Positions 1 to 6,208 of a stretch of 6,562 nt of DNA are shown here, in pieces. The stretch's first letter is position 1. Every line of letters begins with the position of its first letter. Location: assembly GCA_947378615.1 (NCBI GenBank), contig CANCKV010000191.1, forward strand, positions 1 to 6,562, given 5' to 3'. The position numbers and the translations under genes were made by a program. Under the pieces are notes generated by a model. It searched no databases. It saw only the letters and a program-made list of their open reading frames with translations, and had not been told where the DNA came from. The DNA is from Chitinophagaceae bacterium. GTDB lineage: Bacteria > Bacteroidota > Bacteroidia > Chitinophagales > Chitinophagaceae.

Positions 1-590
1 ATATATAGCACAATATTGCTTGCTTCACCACCGGGATTGACGATGAAATCGTATTTAAGATTTCCTTTGTCAGTATAATAGTGCACATCAATATTTGGAT
101 AGATATCCTTATAGGTGACTGCCGTAAAAACCTTACAATTACCCACCCATTTAGTAGAATCATTTCCTAGAATGTAATTATTGTAATTCTCTAAAGGCTT
201 TTCGGGAATTGCAATAGGATTGGGATTAGCGTTCAGAAATTTGACTTCATATACATGCCCTGAAATAGTAAAATCCAAATCTGTAGTTGGAATATTATTG
301 GATTCTGAACTAGAAAGCAGTTTTGTAGGACTCACTAGATTTAAAGGTGTAACCGATTTTGTAGAGTGAGGATGAATTTTTTCGTACAATGCCAATAGGA
401 CTGTAGTATCATATTGTAATATACGATACCCACCGTCGGGCTTCAAAACGAAAGCCCCTGTTGTCATCTCCCCCCTAAATTGAATGTTTTTATTCCATTG
501 TCCCTTATTCTCAACAAACTCTAGGTTCTGCTGTGCCTTCAAGCTAGTAAAGAATAACAATGAAAAGAATAATATTAGCGGTTGTTTCAA
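1..590 (-). CDS. Secreted ENKGQW/DUF7948-type protein, N-terminal part (3' end outside window)
   Basis: Seen: an open minus-strand frame of 196 codons runs from a TTG at 590-588 to the window edge. An in-frame TAA lies two codons upstream and there is no usable ATG, so TTG is the best start. The first ~19 residues form a signal peptide: MKQP, a Leu/Phe-rich core, then SLKA followed by QQ. Next comes EFVENKGQWNKN (residues 24-35) and, further on, WVGNCKVFTAVTYKDIYPNID and KYDFIVNPGG. Known: this ENKGQW ... YpnIDv.yy ... KYDFIV.PG pattern is the N-terminal domain (called DUF7948 in domain databases) of very large Bacteroidota cell-surface proteins. These often carry SBBP or PKD repeats and a C-terminal type IX sorting domain. 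Inference: the protein is exported by Sec and then sent to the surface or medium by the type IX system. The C-terminal sorting domain lies outside the window, and the specific function is unknown. Confidence 0.85.
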   Translation of the reverse strand, partial: MKQPLILFFSLLFFTSLKAQQNLEFVENKGQWNKNIQFRGEMTTGAFVLKPDGGYRILQYDTTVLLALYEKIHPHSTKSVTPLNLVSPTKLLSSSESNNIPTTDLDFTISGHVYEVKFLNANPNPIAIPEKPLENYNNYILGNDSTKWVGNCKVFTAVTYKDIYPNIDVHYYTDKGNLKYDFIVNPGGEASNIVLY

Positions 591-660
591 ATTTATTTAT
601 TATTTAATGTCATAATATTGATAAAGAAAAGAAATAATTACTACTACAAAGTAGATTTTA

Positions 661-765
661 ACACAAGGAAAACTAGTAAAATACACAAGGAAGACAAAGA
701 CATTTTGAAAATAGTTTGAAAAAATAAACCATTGTGTACCTTGTTTTTTCTTCGATTACCTTGTG
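661..765. repeat. Four related CACAAGG / CCTTGT repeats, as two opposed pairs
   Basis: Plus-strand ACACAAGGAA occurs exactly at 661-670 and 683-692, a 22-bp period; with the following bases the match is 12 of 13. In the opposite orientation TACCTTGT occurs exactly at 737-744 and 757-764, a 20-bp period. The two types share CAAGG / CCTTG. The last copy sits inside a small hairpin, TTACC-TTGT-GGTAA (756-769). Periods of about two helical turns, together with overlap with the promoter candidate, fit a regulator binding array, but no regulator is identified. The region is also the 3' flank of recG, and I see no strong intrinsic terminator there. Confidence 0.45.
668..698 (-). promoter_or_regulatory. 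Candidate Bacteroidota promoter for the secreted-protein gene
   Basis: On the minus strand a TTTG (698-695) is followed after 19 nt by TAGTTTTC (675-668). This matches the Bacteroidota -33 TTTG / -7 TAnnTTTG consensus except for the last base. The implied transcript would start roughly 75 nt before the TTG start codon at 590. Two copies of the direct repeat ACACAAGGAA (plus strand) lie over the spacer and the -7 end. This is pattern matching in AT-rich DNA, so confidence is low. Confidence 0.3.
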
Positions 766-789
766 GTAAAAACCTCTTCACAATGTTGA

Positions 790-2892
790 TTAAGAAATTT
801 TACTCCACCCCGTCTTTCCCTTTTGTTTTTGTAAGAAACTTCTCAATGGCAAATTTTCAGCCATACTCAATGTTTCATCCTCTTCCAAAAGCTGTTCCGC
901 TATAGTTTTTGCCTTTTCTAACAATTCCTTATCATTCACAATCGAAACAAGCTTGAAATTTAATGCCCCACTCTGCCTTGTTCCTTCAATATCCCCTGGC
1001 CCACGAAGTTCCAAATCCTTTTCTGCAATCTTAAATCCATCGTTAGTTGCACACATGATATTGATACGTTCTCGACCTTCCCTACTCAATTTACTACCCG
1101 ACAATAGTACACAAAAGCTTTTCTCACTGCCTCTTCCCACCCTGCCTCTTAATTGATGTAATTGTGATAAACCAAATTTCTCGGTACTCTCTATCACCAT
1201 CACACTTGCATTTGGCACATTTACACCTACTTCTATTACAGTTGTACTCACCATAATGTTGGTTTCGCCTTTGACAAACCGATCCATATTCGTTTGTTTC
1301 ATCTCGGCAGGTTGTCTTCCATGCACCATGCTGATGAGGTATTTAGGTTCAGGAAAGAAACTTTTTACTTGTTCATATCCCTGCATTAAATCCTCGTAAC
1401 TCATCTTGTCACTCTCGTCAATCAGTGGATAAACGATATATGCCTGCCTGCCTTTTTCAATTTCGCCACGAATAAACTCCATTACACTCGCTCTTGCCAT
1501 TTCGTTTCGGTGAACAGTAAGAATAGGCTGCCTTCCGGGAGGTAGTTCGTCCATAATGCTACAATCAAGGTCGCCATAAGCAGTCATCGCAAGTGTACGA
1601 GGGATAGGAGTAGCAGTCATTACTAACACATGTGGAGGAACAACCGCCTTTTCCCAAAGCTTTGCCCGTTGTGCTACACCAAAGCGATGCTGTTCGTCAA
1701 CTACGACTAAGCCAAGATTCTTAAACTGTACCGTATCTTCTATCAAGGCATGAGTACCCACCAAAAAATGAAGTGAACCATCTAGTAAGGCGGCATGAAT
1801 TTCTCGACGCTTTTTTACTTTAGTAGTGCCAGTTAATAATTCCAATCTAAGAGGTAGTCCCTTTAATAATTCACTCAACCCAGAATAATGTTGTTGAGCC
1901 AATATTTCGGTAGGAGCCATCATACAACTCTGAAAGCCATTATCAGCAGCTAATAACATACTCAATAAAGCCACTACTGTTTTTCCACTTCCAACATCCC
2001 CTTGCAATAAGCGATTCATCTGATGCCCCCTTGCCGTATCCGTTCTTATTTCTTTCAATACCCTTTTCTGTGCATTCGTCAATTGAAAGGGGAGGTGATT
2101 ATTATAAAAGTCATTGAAATAGTCACCCACTTTTTCGAATAATAATCCCCTACTTGTCCGATGTCTTTGTAAACGGATAAGATTTAGTCGTACCTGCGCA
2201 ATAAAAAACTCTTCGAATTTCAATCTATTGAGAGCCCTTTCAAATTCTTCGGGAGAAGGAGGAAAATGTATTTTATAAAATGCTTCATACCTCGCCATCA
2301 GACGAAGCTGCTGCAATTGTTTTACAGGAATATTTTCTTCAATATCTTTTGGTTGAATCAAAGAAAAAAGTTGTTTGGTCAAACCTGCTATCTGCCTTCC
2401 ATTCAACCCACGGGCCTTTAATTTCTCGGTACTTGGATAAACAGGTTCCAATACATTTTTTGCCCCCGCCTGTGCGGCAACATACAACTCCATTTCGGGA
2501 TGAACAATTTGCGGTCTGTTGTTGAACATCCCCGTTCTGCCATATACCAAATAGATACTGCCAATTGTTAGGTTCTTTTCTACCCAATTAATACTTTGAA
2601 ACCATGCCAATTCTAAGATTCCACTACTATCCTTCAATTGCCCCACCAATCTTCTTCCCCTATTTTCACCAATAGTTTCTAGCGAAGTCAATCGACCAAC
2701 GACTTGAATAAATTCAGTATCGCCATGAATATCTTCAATTCTATTAACCTTTGTTTTATCAATATGCCGATGTGGGAAATGTTCAAGAAGGTCTTGATAA
2801 GTATAGATATCAAGTTCTTTCTTTAATAAATCTGCACGATGTGGCCCTACTCCTTTCAAGTATTCGATGGGGGTAGCTAATATGTTTGACAA
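790..2892 (-). CDS. recG: ATP-dependent DNA helicase RecG
   Basis: RecG is a superfamily 2 double-stranded DNA translocase that regresses stalled replication forks and branch-migrates Holliday and D-loop intermediates. Numbered from the TTG at 2892-2890 (700 aa), the protein has the wedge/OB-fold region at roughly 35-160, Walker A GDVGSGKT at 298-305, the DEQH box at 399-402, TATPIPRT at 426-433, QLRGRVGRG at 580-588, and the RecG-typical GFKIAEKDLELRGPGDIEGTR block at about 619-639. All helicase motifs are intact, and the length is close to E. coli RecG (693 aa). Start choice: the frame is open further upstream, to another TTG at 2943 (717 aa) and beyond. I prefer 2892 because it gives MSNILATPIEYLKGVGP, the usual N-terminus of Bacteroidota RecG; no in-frame ATG exists near either. 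A TAnnTTTG-like TCTATTTG (minus strand, 2968-2961) lies upstream without a clear -33 box. The gene is divergent from ung. Confidence 0.97.
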   Translation of the reverse strand: MSNILATPIEYLKGVGPHRADLLKKELDIYTYQDLLEHFPHRHIDKTKVNRIEDIHGDTEFIQVVGRLTSLETIGENRGRRLVGQLKDSSGILELAWFQSINWVEKNLTIGSIYLVYGRTGMFNNRPQIVHPEMELYVAAQAGAKNVLEPVYPSTEKLKARGLNGRQIAGLTKQLFSLIQPKDIEENIPVKQLQQLRLMARYEAFYKIHFPPSPEEFERALNRLKFEEFFIAQVRLNLIRLQRHRTSRGLLFEKVGDYFNDFYNNHLPFQLTNAQKRVLKEIRTDTARGHQMNRLLQGDVGSGKTVVALLSMLLAADNGFQSCMMAPTEILAQQHYSGLSELLKGLPLRLELLTGTTKVKKRREIHAALLDGSLHFLVGTHALIEDTVQFKNLGLVVVDEQHRFGVAQRAKLWEKAVVPPHVLVMTATPIPRTLAMTAYGDLDCSIMDELPPGRQPILTVHRNEMARASVMEFIRGEIEKGRQAYIVYPLIDESDKMSYEDLMQGYEQVKSFFPEPKYLISMVHGRQPAEMKQTNMDRFVKGETNIMVSTTVIEVGVNVPNASVMVIESTEKFGLSQLHQLRGRVGRGSEKSFCVLLSGSKLSREGRERINIMCATNDGFKIAEKDLELRGPGDIEGTRQSGALNFKLVSIVNDKELLEKAKTIAEQLLEEDETLSMAENLPLRSFLQKQKGKTGWSKIS

Positions 2893-3109
2893 TTGATTGA
2901 TAGACTTTTCAATATTTGAGTTGCAAATATCGTAGATAAGCAAGCAAAACCACTTATCGTCAAATAGATTTTTCTGCCCAAAAAAGAAGTAGTACAGAAA
3001 AAAGGGATGATTAATAGCTAATAATTGTAAAATTACTATTATAAAATTTGTATAAATACAATAAAAATGAAAATGCCAAACAAGGAAAGTAAAAAATTAT
3101 AGGAGCAAT

Positions 3110-3114
3110 AAGGA
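3110..3114 (+). promoter_or_regulatory. Shine-Dalgarno-like AAGGA before the GTG at 3123
   Basis: AAGGA ends 8 nt before the GTG at 3123-3125, a standard ribosome-binding spacing. A second purine run, GGAG, is at 3102-3105. No comparable motif precedes the canonical ung ATG at 3306. Because Bacteroidota depend little on Shine-Dalgarno pairing, this only weakly favours translation from the GTG and hence of the upstream extension. Confidence 0.35.
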
Positions 3115-3122
3115 ATATAATC

Positions 3123-3305
3123 GTGAAAAGAAATAAAAGAATGATCAAACTATTTTCCTCTATCAACGCAATATTTTTAATATTTTATTTTTCAATAAAC
3201 GGAGCAAAGAATAATCTAAGTGTTTATTTGTTTTACTCAATCTTTATTGCCGTAGTATTCTTGGCAATTTCTATTGTACTTTCGTCACTTCTAAAAGATA
3301 GCTGC
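3123..3305 (+). CDS. Two-membrane-segment coding stretch, open in frame into ung
   Basis: Seen: 61 codons from GTG 3123 run without a stop directly into the ung ATG at 3306. They encode a basic start (MKRNKR), a hydrophobic segment at about residues 11-27 (FSSINAIFLIFYFSINGA), a short polar turn (KNN), and a second long hydrophobic segment at about residues 33-57 ending LSSLLKDSC. An alternative ATG start is at 3141. An in-frame TAA at 3090 closes the frame upstream. I do not recognise the family. Possibilities are: (a) a real N-terminal membrane anchor on this Ung; (b) a small two-helix membrane protein gene whose stop has been lost, since its last codon TGC is one base from TGA and abuts the ung ATG; (c) a sequencing error that removed the stop; (d) untranslated DNA. 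The clean hydrophobic pattern argues against (d). Confidence 0.45.
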
Positions 3306-3983
3306 ATGGATGTAAAGATGGAAGAAAGTTGGAAAGAAGTATTAAAGGATGAGTTCGTAAGACCTTATTTCCTTCAAATTGCAGCTCACCTTAAAACAGA
3401 AAAGGCGACTAAAGCCCTCATTTATCCCCCCGGTTCTTTAATATTTAATGCATTTGACAAGACTCCATTTGATAATGTCAAAGTGGTTATTTTAGGTCAA
3501 GATCCCTACCATAATCCTAATCAGGCAATGGGTTTGAGTTTTAGCGTACCCGATGGAATTGCCCCTCCTCCCTCTTTAATGAATATCTATAAAGAATTAC
3601 ATACCGACATTGGCATGCCTATACCAACTACTGGTAATTTAACAAGTTGGGCCAAGCAAGGTGTCCTTTTACTAAATGCTGTCTTAACTGTAAGGGCAAA
3701 TGAACCTGCGAGTCATGCAAAAATTGGTTGGATGGATTTTACCAATTCTGTAATAAAAAAGATTTCGGAACAACATTCAGGGGTAATATTTTTGCTTTGG
3801 GGAAGATTTGCACAAGAAAAACAGGCTTTAATTGATGAAACAAAACATCATGTATTAAAAGCAGCACATCCCTCTCCAATGAGTGCCTTTTCTGGATTTT
3901 TTGGCTGTAAACATTTTAGCAGAACGAACTTTCTTCTTTCAAAAGAAGGAAAAGAAGCAATAGATTGGATGCCTCATAATTAG
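3306..3983 (+). CDS. ung: Uracil-DNA glycosylase, family 1
   Basis: Ung removes uracil from DNA (from cytosine deamination or dUTP incorporation) by cutting the N-glycosidic bond, the first step of base-excision repair. Counting from the ATG at 3306 (225 aa), it carries the water-activating motif GQDPYH at 64-69 (catalytic Asp66), LLLNAVLTVRA at 121-131 with the uracil-specific Asn124, and the HPSPMSAF motif at 188-195 (His188), followed by GFFGCKHFSRTN. These positions match E. coli Asp64, Asn123 and His187 to within two residues, and the length fits the family (229 aa in E. coli). MDVKMEESWKEVLKDEF is also a typical Bacteroidota Ung N-terminus, so 3306 is preferred. The frame nevertheless stays open upstream to GTG 3123, which would give a 286-aa form with two hydrophobic segments. 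The gene is divergent from recG and is followed after 100 bp by the acyltransferase gene on the same strand. Confidence 0.97.
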   Translation: MDVKMEESWKEVLKDEFVRPYFLQIAAHLKTEKATKALIYPPGSLIFNAFDKTPFDNVKVVILGQDPYHNPNQAMGLSFSVPDGIAPPPSLMNIYKELHTDIGMPIPTTGNLTSWAKQGVLLLNAVLTVRANEPASHAKIGWMDFTNSVIKKISEQHSGVIFLLWGRFAQEKQALIDETKHHVLKAAHPSPMSAFSGFFGCKHFSRTNFLLSKEGKEAIDWMPHN

Positions 3984-4083
3984 TGGTTAGTTGGGAAGTG
4001 ATTGATTGGGATGACTAGGGAGAATAATTTTAGAAATTAGTACAACAGGATAAGATTTTAAAAATAAAGGAAGAGAAAATAAT

Positions 4084-4854
4084 ATGGAATCATTGAAACA
4101 AGAAGCAAATAATAGTAAACCAAATATACTAATAGCAATTTTTGCGAGAATATGGGCTTTGTGGGGTATTGTAACATTTGTAAGTACCTTTCTCCTCATT
4201 TTCATTCCCTCAATGGCCACAAAATTGGTGAAGAATCCAAAAGGGATGTGGTGGTTTATTCTAATTTCTAAATGGTGGAATACCTGTTGGCTTTTTTTAA
4301 TTGCATCTCCACTAAAGGTTTTTGGCAAAGAACATTTCAAAAAAGGAACTACTTATATTGTTACTAGTAATCATAATGCCTTATTAGATGTTCCGTTGCT
4401 TTGTCCATTTGTTCCAGGAGCCAATCAGACAATTGCCAAAGATTCTTTTACTAAAGTACCATTGTTTGGATGGTATTATGCTCGTGGAGCAGTATTAGTA
4501 AATCGGGATAATGTTGCAAGTAGGAAAAGAAGTTTTGAATTAATGAAGGATGCACTAAAGCAAGGATTCCACATGTGTATATTTCCCGAAGGCACTAGAA
4601 ATAAAACGGATAAGCCAATTGCAAAATTTCAAGATGGAGCTTTCAAATTATCAAGAGACACAAAGACTCCAATAATTCCCTGTGTTATTATTGGCACAAA
4701 GAAAGCCTGTCCTATCAACAAAAGCTTTTTCTTATTGCCAGCACGCTTAGAAATTCATTTCCTGCCTCCTGTAAACCCTGATGATTTGACAATTGAGGCA
4801 CTGAAAGAAAAAGTACATACCATCATGCAAGAATTTTATTTATTGCATTCATAA
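4084..4854 (+). CDS. plsC: 1-acyl-sn-glycerol-3-phosphate acyltransferase (PlsC-like)
   Basis: This membrane enzyme of the LPLAT family transfers an acyl group, usually to lysophosphatidic acid, giving phosphatidic acid for phospholipid synthesis. Seen in the 256-aa product: hydrophobic segments at about residues 15-42 and 55-75 that would anchor it in the inner membrane; the catalytic HX4D box at His97-Asp102 (SNHNALLD); the block-II region ARGAVLVNRDN at 133-143; the substrate-phosphate-binding box FPEGTRNK at 167-174 (Glu169-Arg172); and the block-IV Pro region TPIIPCVIIGTKK at 195-207. Length is typical. ATG 4084 has an AAAGGA-like purine run about 12 nt upstream. The 100-bp gap after ung holds a weak promoter-like pair (TTG 4002-4004, 20 nt, TAATTTTA 4025-4032), so it could be co-transcribed with ung or separately expressed. 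The substrate may be another lysophospholipid or an ornithine-lipid precursor: family assignment is firm, exact substrate is inferred. Confidence 0.9.
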   Translation: MESLKQEANNSKPNILIAIFARIWALWGIVTFVSTFLLIFIPSMATKLVKNPKGMWWFILISKWWNTCWLFLIASPLKVFGKEHFKKGTTYIVTSNHNALLDVPLLCPFVPGANQTIAKDSFTKVPLFGWYYARGAVLVNRDNVASRKRSFELMKDALKQGFHMCIFPEGTRNKTDKPIAKFQDGAFKLSRDTKTPIIPCVIIGTKKACPINKSFFLLPARLEIHFLPPVNPDDLTIEALKEKVHTIMQEFYLLHS

Positions 4855-4872
4855 TAATATTTAGATAAAATA

Positions 4873-4900
4873 TTTAGTTTTTTCACTAAAAAGATTAGTG
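4873..4900. repeat. Overlapping inverted repeats between plsC and recA
   Basis: TTTAGT (4873-4878) is complementary to ACTAAA (4885-4890), and the overlapping CACTAA (4884-4889) is complementary to TTAGTG (4895-4900) across a 5-nt loop. The central arm can therefore pair with either neighbour, giving two mutually exclusive 6-bp hairpins. The element starts 18 bp after the plsC stop and ends just where a -33 box of recA could lie. It could act as a weak plsC 3' end or as an operator site for recA. Neither hairpin is GC-rich and there is no clear U-run after them, so an intrinsic terminator is not well supported. Confidence 0.4.
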
Positions 4901-4943
4901 TTAATAAGTAAATTCTTTTACCTTCGTCACTTTATTATTTTTG
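4895..4943 (+). promoter_or_regulatory. Candidate recA promoter region
   Basis: Two -7-like boxes occur. TATTTTTG (4936-4943) matches TAnnTTTG exactly but has only a poor TTCT at the -33 position (4913-4916, 19-nt spacer). TACCTTCG (4919-4926) has one mismatch, with TTAG (4895-4898) 20 nt upstream as a one-mismatch TTTG. Either would leave a recA leader of about 55-75 nt. The TTAG box lies inside the right arm of an inverted repeat. I cannot choose between the two from sequence alone. Confidence 0.4.
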
Positions 4944-5004
4944 ATGAAATAATAAACAGCTACGGCAGATAATTGAAATAATTAAAGTTATAAAACAGAA
5001 GATT

Positions 5005-6033
5005 ATGTTGAACGCAGAAAAAATGAAAGCTTTAAAGCTTACCATGGACAAAATAGATAAGGACTATGGTAAAGGAAGCGTAATGATGATGAACGAAAAA
5101 AGCCATGAACCAATGGAAGTTATTTCTACAGGTTCAATTGGTTTAGATGCCGCACTAGGCGTGGGTGGTATTCCAAGGGGAAGAATCATCGAAATATATG
5201 GTCCTGAAAGTAGTGGTAAAACAACAGTTGCTATTCATATAATTGCAGAAGCCCAAAAGAAAGGTGGAATGTGTGCGATTATTGATGCTGAACATGCTTT
5301 TGACAGTTCTTACGCACAAAGATTAGGAGTAGATGTTGACAACCTATTAATTTCACAACCAGATTATGGGGAACAAGCCTTAGAAATTGCTGATCGTTTG
5401 ATTCTTTCTGGAGCATTAGATGTGGTGGTAATAGATTCTGTTGCAGCATTAGTTCCAAAAAGTGAATTAGAGGGCGATATGGGTGATAGCAAAATGGGTC
5501 TTCAAGCTAGATTGATGAGTCAAGCCTTGAGAAAATTAGCAGGTACTATCAACAAAACCAATACTATCTGCATATTCATCAATCAATTGAGAGAAAAGAT
5601 TGGTGTAATGTTTGGTAATCCAGAAACGACTACAGGTGGTAATGCCTTGAAATTCTATGCCTCTATTAGACTTGATATTAGAAGATCAGCACAAATAAAA
5701 GATGGAGATGATGCAATTGGTAACCACGTTAAAGTTAAAGTGGTGAAAAACAAAGTAGCACCACCGTTTAGGGCTGCCGAATTTGACATTATTTATGGAG
5801 AAGGTATCAGTAAAATTGGTGAAATCATTGACATGGGTGTTGATTTAGGATTCATTAATAAAAGTGGAAGTTGGTTTAGCTATGAAACTAATAAGCTTGG
5901 ACAAGGAAGGGATGCTGTAAAAACATTATTTAAAGACAACCCGGAATTGGCAAATGAAATTGAAGGAAAAATTAGGGCTAAGATTGCAGAATCTCAAACC
6001 GCAGGAATGGGAATTAAAGATGGAGAAGTTTAA
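5005..6033 (+). CDS. recA: Recombinase RecA
   Basis: RecA forms ATP-dependent filaments on single-stranded DNA, carries out homologous pairing and strand exchange, and in SOS-competent bacteria stimulates LexA-type self-cleavage. The 342-aa product has Walker [10 protein letters not shown] at 66-74, catalytic Glu96 in DAEHAFD, Walker B LDVVVIDS at 138-145, loop L1 around 156-165 ([10 protein letters not shown]), the ATP-sensing Gln194 in INQLREKIG, and loop L2 with GNPETTTGG at 204-212. Numbering coincides with E. coli RecA at Walker A, Glu96 and Gln194, supporting ATG 5005; an in-frame ATG at 5023 is less likely. The C-terminal tail after [10 protein letters not shown] is short and only weakly acidic compared with E. 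coli RecA (353 aa), which is common outside the Proteobacteria. The gene appears monocistronic: 150 bp separate it from plsC, and the next gene is convergent. I saw no obvious classical LexA box upstream. Confidence 0.99.
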   Translation: MLNAEKMKALKLTMDKIDKDYGKGSVMMMNEKSHEPMEVISTGSIGLDAALGVGGIPRGRIIEIYGPESSGKTTVAIHIIAEAQKKGGMCAIIDAEHAFDSSYAQRLGVDVDNLLISQPDYGEQALEIADRLILSGALDVVVIDSVAALVPKSELEGDMGDSKMGLQARLMSQALRKLAGTINKTNTICIFINQLREKIGVMFGNPETTTGGNALKFYASIRLDIRRSAQIKDGDDAIGNHVKVKVVKNKVAPPFRAAEFDIIYGEGISKIGEIIDMGVDLGFINKSGSWFSYETNKLGQGRDAVKTLFKDNPELANEIEGKIRAKIAESQTAGMGIKDGEV

Positions 6034-6081
6034 TAAGAGTGAATGTTTCGGCAGTAACTCAAAATAAAATGATAATTAAGC

Positions 6082-6174
6082 GTGTAAATAAGTTTTTCGC
6101 TGACTGAGAATCCCTATAAGGTTATTAACTATAGGGCTAGTAATTCAGTTTATAAAGCGAAAAACTTATTTCAC
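6082..6174. repeat. Nested long inverted repeat between convergent recA and crp/fnr-type gene
   Basis: Perfect 16-bp arms, AAATAAGTTTTTCGCT (6086-6101) and AGCGAAAAACTTATTT (6156-6171), enclose 54 nt. With one bulged T (6085), three more pairs extend the stem (GTG 6082-6084 with CAC 6172-6174). Inside are ACTGA (6103-6107) with TCAGT (6145-6149), then CCCTATA (6112-6118) with TATAGGG (6130-6136), and in the apical loop GTT-ATT-AAC (6121-6129). All helices are nested, so one transcript of either strand can fold into a single ~93-nt rod. The 5' arm carries the T-run and the 3' arm the A-run, the reverse of an intrinsic terminator stem. It may still end the two convergent transcripts, or be a small mobile or structural-RNA element. 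No target-site duplication is obvious. Confidence 0.7.
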
Positions 6175-6208
6175 ATTTATACATTGCCTAAAATAAGTAA
6201 TCCATAGG

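Noticed and set aside
756..769. Hairpin TTACC-TTGT-GGTAA considered as the recG terminator
   Set aside because: The stem is only 5 bp and on the recG strand is followed by an A-rich, not U-rich, tract; kept only as part of the repeat cluster.
953..1156. 67-codon open frame on the plus strand
   Set aside because: It lies wholly antisense inside recG, has no recognisable domain and is low-complexity Ser/Leu/Pro; a shadow of the real gene.
2280..2587. Open frames on both strands (plus 2280-2525, minus 2339-2587)
   Set aside because: Both overlap the intact recG coding sequence in other frames and show no domain or start-site support.
3067..3102. 11-codon ORF (MKMPNKESKKL) with an A-rich start context upstream of the ung frame
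   Set aside because: Too short to support from one sequence, out of frame with the downstream gene and without attenuator-like structure; a leader peptide is possible but unproven.
3985..4020. G-rich patch after ung, considered as a G-quadruplex
   Set aside because: Only three GGG runs (3993-3995, 4008-4010, 4018-4020) plus one GG; four G3 tracts are needed for a standard quadruplex.
3987..4340. 117-codon minus-strand frame
   Set aside because: It is antisense to the plsC N-terminus; its hydrophobic stretch merely mirrors codons of the PlsC membrane segment.
6082..6174. Palindrome considered as an integron attC site or a XerCD dif site
   Set aside because: The inner GTTATTAAC does not fit GTTRRRY / RYYYAAC boxes, there are no cassette genes or integrase, and the 54-nt separation of the arms is wrong for a 28-bp dif site.
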